From positions 578,001 to 642,000 of the forward strand of contig JALIZF010001746.1 in assembly GCA_029948255.1 (NCBI GenBank): a stretch of 64,000 bases of DNA. The letters run 5' to 3'. A model generated the notes under the pieces. That model had not been told where the DNA came from and made no database searches. It was given only the letters and a program-made list of their open reading frames with translations. Positions 9,730 to 19,049 of this stretch are shown here, in pieces (position 1 is the first letter of the stretch; every line of letters begins with the position of its first letter). Both the position numbers and the translations under genes were made by a program. The DNA comes from Telmatactis stephensoni (taxonomy: Eukaryota; Cnidaria; Anthozoa; Actiniaria; Isophelliidae).

Positions 9730-11989
9730 TTACAGTGTAGTATAATGTACAGGGTTTCCTTCATTGCTGCTTGTTGATTGGGAGTTGGCAGCTGTATCCC
9801 AATTATTATAAGATGGCATTGAATAGCAAGAGGACATTGGATGTGGTGGTACCATTCCGGTCATATATCCACTGTAGTCGCTTGGATTCTGCGCCTGCTG
9901 GCCCAGGAGTAGACTTAATATCTTCAATTCATGCTCTCTTTCCTGGGCACGTCTTTCATTTTCTAACTGGGTTTGTTTTAATTGTAGGTCTAACTCATGC
10001 TTCTGTCTATTTTCTTCCATTTTCATGAGCCTGATAAACAAAGATGTATTTTTATATGATTTGATAGTAAAAGATGCACTGATTGGAGTAGCTGTGGTAC
10101 CCTGGATAACAAAAGGCAATCACATATTTTATCATTATTACCATTCCATTTCATTTTCACAAGAGCTATTTAACTTGTCACATATTACTTCTATGCCTTT
10201 CTCAAAGCTGGTTTTCTTTTTAGGCTTTGTTTTTGGTGGCTTTGATTTTGTTTCAGAACTTTCAACAACAGAGCCACTGTCATCATCAACAGCACCTACA
10301 TAGTAACAAAAATACATTATGATGCCATGTCATCTCCATAACCATATTATAACTGGAATAACTGAATACTACTTTCCCAAAATACAGTTGAATGTGGCCT
10401 GTACAATCCCAAACCTCAACAATTTATTGCATCCAAATGATGTGTCAAAGTCTCACCCAACTGTATCTTTTAAGCCAATTTACATGACGACGGCATAAGC
10501 ATAAAGCGTTTTTTAACGTTTCACACACGCAGCATTAGGCCATAAGCATAAGCGTAAGAAAAATGGAAAATTTTGTTTCTTATGCTTATGCTTATATCTA
10601 TGCTTTTGTCATCGTGTGAACCCGGCCTTAAAGTGGAAAAGACTATCTACATCTAACTTATAACCCTACCCTCCGTTGGCACTTGATCACTGGCCTGATC
10701 TGAAACTTCAGGATCATCATTTATTTCTGCATCTAGATAAATGAGAATAGCTGGAAGTTACATTTACAAATGCATGTACAGCTACTGCAAGTTTCAAGTT
10801 ATATTTTATTCACACACCAAGAGTAGATATAATTGCATATGCATTCTTACAGTTTTAACAGATATATATTGATATAGAATAACTGCAGCTAGAGGTTTTT
10901 GAGATATATCGTTGAACTATGCACAAAAATATAGGGATAGCTATAGAATTCAATTTAGAATTCAATTAGAATTTGAGATTATTAACATTAAGAAAAACGC
11001 CTTTCCTAGCTTTGAAATATGAGAGTTACCTGTATTTGACATGTCTAATGATGCACATCTAGGGCATGAGAATTTGTCATCCTCTGTGTAAACTTTAACC
11101 ACTCCGCTTTCACTTTCATGCACGCCAGCTGATTGGAGACTATCTTCAATATATCCACACTTAGGACAAACCTCCGTAAATATTTCACCATATCCATACT
11201 TCCTTTTAAGTGAATGTACAACTATTTATCAAGAAGAAAAGCAAAATGTGAAATAAATAATATATTCATTCAATAGTAGTATCTGTAAATCTGGTGAATT
11301 TCTACATTCATATTTACTGACTTATCAATATCGGTTTGGTAATTGTATATCACATGTACAGCCCAAGTGCATGAGCAAAGGTTGTCCATCACGTGAATTA
11401 TGCAGTGCAGTTGTAGCTAGTACTGAAATAGGATGCAAATGCAATTTATTTACAAAAAATAATATAACTTGTAATTACCATCTTCGCTAGCTGCTTCATT
11501 TTCACTACCATCTTTAGATGCATCAATAAGAAACGTGGGTTGGACACAAGGGCGATGACCCAATATTTCATTCAATGGATCGAAGAACTTCCACACTTTT
11601 CCTTTGCCTTTTCCACTCCTCTTTTTCTTGTCCACCTCTTTTTTATACCTTTGCCTTAGCTTTTTCATTTTGTTTGTGACATTATCAACGGTGTAATCAG
11701 TGAATCCTTGGTTGTGCAATTGCACCTAAATAAGACCGGAACAAGACTGCTGTTAACCTCTAACTACTACCGTGTAGCTTTGCTTTCGAATTCGAAAGTA
11801 CCAGTGTGAACTTACCATCATAGAACGATGAATATCCCTTGTTTCTTTAGAACATTTTGCGTCTTCAAGTGATATCATTACGCTTTCTTCACTCCATATA
11901 GCTATTAAAGCTTGAGTAGCATTGTCGTTCCAAACCACACCTCTATTTTTACTGCAAGTTTTCTTCTTCTCGTTCGTCTTTTCCGCCAT
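9730..11989 (-). CDS. Myb/SANT-like DNA-binding partner protein of Harbinger
   Basis: Six exons, all in phase: 11816-11989, 11479-11725, 11030-11221, 10670-10732, 10142-10295, 9730-10030; 376 aa in total. The N-terminal 110 or so residues form a Myb/SANT-like (MADF-like) trihelix: WNDNATQALIAIWSEE, then KMKKLRQRYKKEVDKK and VWKFFDPLNEIL. Exon 3 encodes a possible zinc ribbon with two CxxC pairs (CPKCGYIED and FSCPRCASLD). Exon 5 is lysine-rich, a possible nuclear signal. Exon 6 starts with a coiled coil (KMEENRQKHELDLQLKQT) and ends Pro/Ser/Asn-rich. In PIF/Harbinger systems this protein brings the transposase to the nucleus and to the ends. The uninterrupted six-exon frame indicates function. 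The zinc-ribbon assignment is inference. Confidence 0.88.
10473..10630. mobile_element. MITE in intron 4 of the Myb-like gene
   Basis: Inverted ends TAAGCCAATTTACATGACGA and its imperfect complement TCATCGTGTGAACCCGGCCTTA, with repeated GCATAAGC words inside pairing with GCTTATGC. It lies wholly within the intron between 10295 and 10670. Confidence 0.55.
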
Positions 11990-12151
11990 TTTGAAAAGTG
12001 TTGAGCATGCGCACATCGATATAAATGAGGATACGCATGCTCTCATGGTTACGTTTGTATAACAAGGAATGCTGGCTCTGAGAACGAGATTGGGCACGGC
12101 ACGGATGCGCGTTTACATTGCACGAAGAATTGGTACGGTGCCTCATTTAGC

Positions 12152-12200
12152 CGTGCCGAGACTACCTGTTTTAGGTGGTCTCGGCACGGCTAAAAAATGG
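12152..12200. repeat. Subterminal hairpin of the Harbinger element
   Basis: TTAGCCGTGCCGAGACTACC, a 5-7 nt loop, then the complement with one G-T pair. It sits inside the right end among further GGCACGG words and may be a remnant of an inserted second inverted repeat, or a structural end element. Confidence 0.7.
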
Positions 12201-12244
12201 CACGGTGCCAAAAGGACCGACCCATTTACACTTTCAATTTTACC

Positions 12245-12322
12245 CGTGCCGTACCAAAACTGAGTAGCACCCGTGCCCGTTTTTACCCGTGCCGTGCCAA
12301 TTTTGTCGTAGTGTAAATGGGG
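12245..12322 (-). repeat. Harbinger right terminal inverted repeat
   Basis: Read inward: CCCCATTTACACTACGACAA, then TTGGCACGGCACGGGTAAA. It is the complement of 7261-7340 with a few substitutions and one small indel. Confidence 0.85.
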
Positions 12323-12350
12323 TTATAGTGTCACCTTTACAAAGTTGCCT

Positions 12351-12668
12351 CTTTGATTTCTTACTAGAACTTCTGGACTTTCTGTCATCTTTTCGTACGT
12401 CGAGTTGCCGTTTTTTGCCGCTTTGCGGTTTCGTTGTTGGAAGGGAGTATAACAACCTACTTTTTTATATTACGACCTTTCATCAATCTCTAGATTTGTC
12501 TGCAAATAGAATTAGCTTCTATCTTTTCTTTATCACCTCTTTTCCTTCAGACGCCAACTTGTTAATAGCCGGGGAAAGTGCATCAGCGTTTTCTTCTTTA
12601 ATCTTTTCCAAAATACACTCTAGCTTGGCGTTAAGCTCCACCTGGCTCTGGTTTTCCTTGAACTTCAT
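12351..12668 (-). pseudogene. Coding-like fragment next to the Harbinger insertion
   Basis: Two minus-strand open pieces. 12519-12668 starts MKFKENQSQVELNAKLEC, 49 codons, coiled-coil-like. 12351-12455 is basic and rich in Lys/Arg/Ser (GKKRQLDVRKDDRKS), ending near a possible donor GTGACA. In the 12669-12720 stretch, further coding-like sequence (EHIKGLEEKTKIDEQVSQ) is stopped just before the ATG. These look like exons of a decayed or disrupted gene into which the transposon jumped. I do not recognise the protein. Confidence 0.3.
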
Positions 12669-12910
12669 TGAGAGACCTGCTCGTCAATTTTCGTCTTCTC
12701 CTCAAGACCTTTGATGTGTTCTTCTTGTTGTGTTCTCTTTTATCTTGTAAATTATTTTGATTAAAACACAGAAAAAAAAATCATCAGCAGAAACGGGACT
12801 AGTGAAGTAGCTTGTTGTTGACCGGCCATGACGTACCAGCTTTTCTTCTTCTGAATAGAGAGAAAATCTCGTGGTAAACGTATGACAGATGTTCCACTTC
12901 GGACAAGATG

Positions 12911-13113
12911 AACTGGTAAACTAAACACAGGATGCGGGTCCGCGAGCGTGAGTGGACAACTGGACAACTGAGCATCCTTAAATAGCACTGTATTGCACGC
13001 ACTCCGTGCGATGTGCAATCCAACCAACAATGGGCTTACGTAACTTATAAGAACTGAACACTTAATTAATTGCAAAACACTTTGCGATGCTCTACATACC
13101 AATGGAAAATACA
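12911..13113. repeat. Dispersed repeat D1, copy 2
   Basis: Direct copy of 6898-7099. It abuts the stop codon of the TRIM-type gene at 13114-15565, so it supplies that gene's 3' flank. Confidence 0.8.
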
Positions 13114-15565
13114 TTAGTCGGAACCGAAGAAAAACTTATTCCCTGTTGAATGCGGCATGATGGCCGGTATAGCCGAGTCGCCAATCCTGCCAAGCGCCTC
13201 TCCAAGTTCTTTAGGACTATGGATGACATCGTAGTTTAGCGTTGCATCCGCAGAGCTCTTGGAGCCATCAATTATTTCAGCAAATTGCAGGATATTGTTT
13301 AATATTTCTGAGTCAATTTTTAGTCTCGGTGCTGGAGCGTTAGGGACCTTTGAACAAATCATAAAAAACACTCATATTATCAAAACAGGCTTGCAGTAAC
13401 TTGGCAACATATCATTTGGTTGTTGTGAGGAATAACAAAAACGAATTCCGTTCACGAAATATATACATTACCATCGCGTCCAATCTCGTCCCCAGAGCCG
13501 ATTTTTCTTACTGCATGAGCATACTTGCAGAAAAATACTAGGCTCTGGCGCAATCAAACTCACGGTACACTGACTTGTGCGCACTTTTAATGCTCAAATC
13601 TGATTCAAATTCCATGCAATGTTTTGCCAGAAATGTTTGAACAATCTCCGTGCTAATCTTTTTATTATATACCTCAGCACGAATTTTAGCAAATTTTACG
13701 TTAGCAAATAATTCAAGCAAAAACAAGCTGGATATTTTCCCCTTGATTTTCATTCAAAATTTTTGGGAAAACAAAAACAAAAACAACAAATTGCACACAG
13801 TATTAACAATTCAAAACTTGTATCGACTTGCGTCGTACGTCTTCTGACTCATCTAATCCCAGCCCTAATAGAAATTAAAAGGTATTTTTACTAGATGGAA
13901 AGTCTGCTTGCACGGAGCTCCACCAACGTTACCTTCTTGAATGGCTTTCCCGTCAGCCCTAATAACTGTGATAATATTTGATTGGCCATTGAAACGATTT
14001 CAGTGTCGCTGCCCCTAGTCAACACGCTGGCAGTAAAATCGATGGAACTTTCCAAGACATGCAGTTAAATGCATAACAAGTTCGTCCTCTTGTACTGCTA
14101 GGTTCTTGGTCCTTGCTACATCTGTAAGCTGTTTTTTAAGACTGGCTCGTTTTTCTTCAAGAGCTTTCTCTGCATCGATTTTATTCCTTTCTGCTCTTTC
14201 TTGGATATCCAAGACACTTTCTAAAACAGTTTTGACTTTGTTCTTGGTAGCGTTAGCATTTTCAATTGCTTTTGTGAGTAATTCTTTGCGTTTTCTGGCG
14301 ATTTCTTCAAAATAGCCAAACTGATGGCGTTCATTGTGATCCGCTAATACGCATTCATAACAGATCAGCTCTTCACAGGTTTCACAAAAAAACCTTAATG
14401 TTCTTTTGTGCTTTTGACAAATGGAAGACTTTTTCGTAATGGCTGTAACTTTTTCGTCTTTTAGAAGTGAAATCAAGTAGTTAATCTGAAAGTTTACTTT
14501 GAGCTCTTCAGCATTTTGTATCTATAAAATCAATCAGAGAAATCACAGTGAGTTAATTATAACTGATTTAAATTCATCATTATCATCATCATTACCATTG
14601 TCGTCGTCGTCGTCGTCGTATCATATGATTCCCTGCTAGCAGATTCACAGGCAGCCCAAGCTCATTATCTGACAACATAAACAGTTGTAAATACACGTAA
14701 ATGCATGGAGCCTAAAATACGACTTTTGACGAATAATATTACAGAATACATTAATATAACATTCTATGTAACTTGTAAAGTTGTTATAATTGTAAATAAA
14801 GCCTTATTTCACGGTTTTTTTCTGAGGAATTCCTCTTCTTAGTAAGGGGAGGGACATCTTGAAAAAAACCGTGAAATAAGGCTTTATTTACAATTATAAC
14901 AACTTTACAAGGCACATAGAATGTTATATTAATGTATTCTGTAATATTATTCGTCAAAAGTCGTATTTTAGGCTCCATGCATTTACGTGTATTTACAACT
15001 GTTTATGTTGTCAGATAATGAGCTTGGGCTGCCTTTGGCAGATTCTCTCTCGTGGCGATTCCGGACAAAAAATGAGAAACTCTGTCGAACCAGGCCTTTA
15101 TCTTTGTTGAGCATGCGCCTCGGTAAACTCGCAACTCTGTCACGTGAACTTACATGGGCTTTGACGCATTTGCTCAATCATGCCTATTACTCATTTCCGG
15201 TTAAAATGTAGCTAAACCAAGGACACTTTTCTCAGGTCTTTCGATGTCCGTATAAGATATAGGTTCCACAATATTCTTCAAATGTAAAATATTCTTCAAA
15301 ATGCATGGATTCATGTGTGTGGGTGGCTACTGTCGACAAGTCTAGTGCGCCATACACCGCGTGAGTTTATTTCTCAACATAATGAATTTACCTGTACTGC
15401 CCTTCGACATTCAGGACAACATATTGTTGTTTGTGCCAAAAGTCTTTCCAGACAACCTTTACAATATGTATGTAAACATGGGAGGACGCGTGGGTCCTGG
15501 TACTGCTCATAGCAGATTGGACATGTGACCAATTCTTGTAGACCTTGTGACAAATTTGCAGCCAT
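13114..15565 (-). pseudogene. TRIM-type RING/B-box/coiled-coil gene with +1 frameshift
   Basis: Exons: 15392-15565 (ATG at 15565; RING finger), 13933-14521 (B-box 2 and coiled coil), 13114-13347 (C-terminus, stop). The RING exon encodes CPICYEQYQDPRVLPC, LHTYCKGC and CCPEC. Exon 2 has the B-box CQKHKRTLRFFCETC..ICYEC..H..H, then a long coiled coil. Exon 2 is 589 nt; splice phases on both sides are 0, and the homologous frame resumes after about position 14050 (LTRGSDTEIVSM), so one base is extra near 14049-14063. With it the protein stops early (CQRVD). Without it the product would be about 331 aa, with no SPRY, NHL or other C-terminal domain. TRIM proteins are usually E3 ubiquitin ligases. 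Either a recent pseudogene or a sequencing error. Confidence 0.85.
14650..15032. repeat. Long perfect hairpin in TRIM intron
   Basis: Arms 14650-14822 and 14861-15032 (about 173 nt each) are near-identical inverted copies with a 38-nt loop, starting GGCAGCCCAAGCTCATTATC. It lies in the first intron of the TRIM-type gene, so the pre-mRNA would fold into a long dsRNA stem. The low divergence between the arms suggests a recent foldback insertion or ongoing correction. Confidence 0.9.
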
Positions 15566-15599
15566 TACGCTGATTTATGGAAGAAATGGCATTAACAAT

Positions 15600-17340
15600 G
15601 AGAAACATCATGAAATCCTGAGGATATTTTTGATAAAGAAATTCATGTCAACTCAATTGCGCACCTTTGAGTAATCCTATACATGGAGCTGAGGAACGAT
15701 TTGCGGAGAAGGTAAAAATGGCCTCCAAGGACAGAGAAATGAGGTAGAATAGAATGGGTTGGTGGGAGGGAAGAATTCGATTATAAGTAGTGTTATGGTA
15801 CGATACCCACAAAGGTGGGAAAGAGAAATTGGAGCAAAAAGGAATGAAAGAAAAGCTAGGAATTAACGAGAAAGAAATTTTAGTTCTCTAGTCATCTCCG
15901 CTTCATGTAGCACACACAAAACACGCAGCGACTGTTTTTCTTAATTTTAGTTCAGATTAGTTGATTAAGATGCAATTTTTTATAAGTATGACGGGGGGTT
16001 TCATGGACAATGGTTTTACATAGAAGTTTCTGCTTTCTGAATTTTGACATCGCGGATTCGATCTCTTTGTAAAAATCGGAAACTGCTTTTATATATATAT
16101 AGACCGGTCTGGTTTAAATTGATAACGAGACGTCTTAAGCCCAAAGTGTCTTCGATTGGAAACGCGGGGCTAGTCTTATTACATACATAGAATAATACAA
16201 CTACAAAGTCAGTCATGCACAAAAAAATATATACAATTTATTTATACATATGTTCGACCAAATATTAAATGAACATCAAAATTGTTTTAAAATTGATCGA
16301 AAATTATAAAATCGTTTTTATAAAAACTTATCTGAAACATTCTAAAAAAGGTACCAAACTTGAACGTAACTTAATTATGAATTCTTCATGTGCAGTTGAT
16401 TTTCTTCTCTTATAGCGCTGTAAGAATATTAACACAAATCAGTCTAACAGCTGCAGAATGCGAAATAAAGGTGTTTGAAAAATGTAAAACGTAGCAGGAT
16501 ATTGGACAGTTTGAAGTCGTGTCTCGACGCATATATAGGACACTTTGGAAGCTCAAATGGGTTGCAGTCGCTATATATATATACACACATGCTTATGTGC
16601 AGTGCGTGCTAGTGACTTAGTCTAGCTCTTTTTCCGAGTTTGACTGATAGTCGATATGAGATAGTTCTGGCTATTGTAGTAAGTCAAAGTCAATAAATAA
16701 GATAAAGTTCAGAATTGGAAAAAACATATACTTACCTCTCTTTCGTATGAATGAATACCTAATTGTTACTATACTCAAAGGAATGTATAAAGCCCAATGC
16801 ATTATGGGTATGTGGAGTGCAGAATTCCTATTAAACTAAATATATACCCAATAATTATTATATAACAGCCTTTTTACAGGTCCGGCAAACTGCTGCATCA
16901 CATCGAGGTTAACGTTGACCGGGTATTGATACAAAACTTCTGTCATTTGAGAAGTAAATCAGTGTTCAGTCATAGCAATTTCTGCTTTCAGTGAGCAAAA
17001 GCTCGATCGTAGAAATCGAAAGTATTTGCTTTGTTCATTTACAACTTCCTGATTTATTTCTCGCCTTTTCACGGGCTGTCGTCCCGAAACTCCAAATTCA
17101 AAGAATATATTACGCACAGTCGAGGTTGTCGTTGAGCAAGATGTAACGTAAACGTTGAAAGCCTTTGAGCGGTTTGCACATTTATACTACAGTTTATGGT
17201 TCTCAATATACAGTGTTTGATTACATTGCTCAATTCCTTTAAAATGAATGATCTATCGCTAGCTGGGTGGGGTATGACCATTACTTTACAATTCAATACT
17301 AAATAAAGTATCAATAGTGATTCTTTTTATTTAGTGTAAC
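15600..17340. other. Gene-free interval between TRIM genes
   Basis: A+T-rich sequence with short AT dinucleotide runs (around 16090 and 16575). No exon with supported splice sites, RNA gene or transposon ends was seen. Confidence 0.5.
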
Positions 17341-17349
17341 ATGTTCTTA

Positions 17350-17497
17350 GAGTGGTTTTAGTGGGAAACTGACCATACCAGTTACGGTCAATGCACGGTA
17401 CGGTTACGGTAGGAATTTCGAATGTTTTTACAGACACTATAGTATTGACACGGTCACGGTACGGTATGGTCAGTTTCCCACTCATACGAAACCGCTC
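17350..17497. mobile_element. TA-type MITE, 148 bp (family A)
   Basis: Begins after TA with GAGTGGTTTTAGTGGGAAAC and ends CACTCATACGAAACCGCTC, its imperfect complement. Interior words GGTACGGTTACGGT and CACGGTACGGTATGG match the element at 225-369. It lies just downstream of the stop of the TRIM gene at 17561. Confidence 0.7.
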
Positions 17498-17560
17498 CAG
17501 TGAGACATTGGGAAGTTTACTTAATAAGAACGGATATTAGTTGAACTAAGTTCAAAGTTA

Positions 17561-19046
17561 TCATCCCTCATATCCCACAGATTGACACTTTTTAGCTCTC
17601 AGTGGTGGAAGTGGTGGAGGTAGAGGGGGTGGAGAAGAGGAGGGAGGAGAAGGAAGGGGTCGAGATGGAGGGGCAGAAGGCTGGGGGCGAGAAGGAGTAA
17701 AAGAGGGAGGAGCAGATGTTTGGGGACAAGATTGAAGGAGAGAAGGAAGGGAAAGAAATGGCGGAGCGGAAGGTTGAGGGCGAGAGAGAGGGGGAGAAGG
17801 AAGGGGGCGAGAGGGAGGAGCAGAAGGTCGTGGGTGAGAAGGAGGGCTCGAGAGAGGTGGAAGAGGGGGAGGAGGGGGACGTGGACGAGGGAAAGGAAGG
17901 GCTGGAGGCATAGCTTTTCCTTCCTTTCCTTTACCCTCTCCTTTTCGATCCTTTCCTTTCCCTTTCCCCTTGGCCATGCGAGAGTGATCATCAGTGCGAT
18001 TTGAGTCATCTATCACTTCAGCAAATTGTTTGATTTCGTGACTCAACATTGCTGTATCAATGCGTAGTTTGGGTGTGGTTATTTTAAGAGGCTTTTCATT
18101 GAAGGGCTTTTTCTTTACTTGTAATAACTGTGACATGGCTTCTTTAGACATTGAAACCACTTCACTGTCACTTCCTCGAGTTAGTACATCTTTCGTGACT
18201 TTAATGGCGTTATCTAAACTCGTTAAATGCTCAAGAAGGTCGTACTCTTGCGTTTTGAGCGCCTTTTCGTCTGTTATATCTTTGAGTTGTTGTTTAAGAA
18301 TGGAACGCTTTTCGTCAAGATCTTGAATCTGTTTATCAATAGCATCATCAATTTCTTTGCTTATATCCGCTGTATACTTCTTTGCTCTTTTTTGCATTTC
18401 ATGGACATTCTTTAAAACAGTCTTGACCTTCTCTTTTGTTACGTCAGCTTTCTTCATACCTTGTTGAAGTAACACTTTTCGTTTCTTAACGATTTCCTCC
18501 AAATATCCAAACTGGTGGCCTTTGTGGTCGACAATGGTACATTCACAACATATCAGTTCTTCACATTTTTCACAGAACACTTTTAGAACTTCTTTGTGCT
18601 TTTGACAAAGCGATGGCTTTTTCTTTATGGCTGGAACTTTTTCGTTTTTTAAGAGTGAGTTCAAACTATTGATTTGGAAGTTGACTTTGAGTTGATTTAT
18701 ATCTTTTATCTAAAACAAATTGATTGATTTATGCCATCAAAGAAATCTGTAACACTGTATTAAAAGAAGCAAAGTAGTTTCCGTTGATATACTAAAATAT
18801 ATAAAGGGAAGGAGGGAAGGAATTTAAGGAAGGAAGGAATAATATAGCAGTAAGTTATACCTGTACAGTCTTGCGACATTCAGGACAAGAAATTGCTGTT
18901 GTTGTTGCTTGTGCCAAAAGTCTTTCCAAACAAACTTTACAATATGTATGTAAACATGGAAGAACGCGTGGGTCCTGGTACTGCTCACAGCAGATTGGAC
19001 ACGTGACCAGATCCTCGAGACCTTGTGACAGTTTTGCAGCCGTCAT
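17561..19046 (-). CDS. TRIM-type RING/B-box/coiled-coil protein with proline-rich tail
   Basis: Two exons, 18861-19046 and 17561-18709, give an intact 444-aa protein. RING: C16, C19, C31, H33, C36, C39, C54, C57 (CPICCEQYQDPRVLPC, LHTYCKVC, CPEC). B-box 2: C97, H100, C108, C111, C116, C119, H124, H127. A coiled coil covers about 130-235. After a conserved linker (LTRGSDSEVVSM) comes a Lys/Gly repeat (GKGKGKDRKGEGKGK), then more than 100 residues of proline-rich sequence (repeats like SAPPSRPLPSPP), in place of the SPRY or NHL domain seen in many TRIM proteins. Likely an E3 ubiquitin ligase; the tail could bind SH3, WW or profilin-type partners (inference). The tail is encoded by a long purine-rich strand, so slippage may have created it. 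Confidence 0.88.
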
Positions 19047-19049
19047 GAT

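Larger units (their letters stand above)
7261..12322. mobile_element. Autonomous PIF/Harbinger transposon, 5.06 kb
   Basis: Terminal inverted repeats of about 80 bp begin CCCCATTTACA on both ends and contain repeated GGCACGG words. Between them lie an intact DDE transposase gene (plus) and an intact Myb/SANT-like gene (minus), in convergent orientation, which is the standard two-gene content of PIF/Harbinger elements. Flanks are TAA on the left and TAT on the right if the terminal A/T is counted with the element, so the usual 3-bp TWA duplication is only approximate. Two smaller MITEs (8850-8991, 9364-9653) and one intronic MITE (10473-10630) are inserted within it. Both reading frames are uninterrupted, so the copy could be young or active. 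Confidence 0.9.

Noticed and set aside
17716..18004. Glu/Lys/Arg-rich plus-strand frames
   Set aside because: Antisense shadows of the proline-rich tail of the TRIM gene; no splice or family support.
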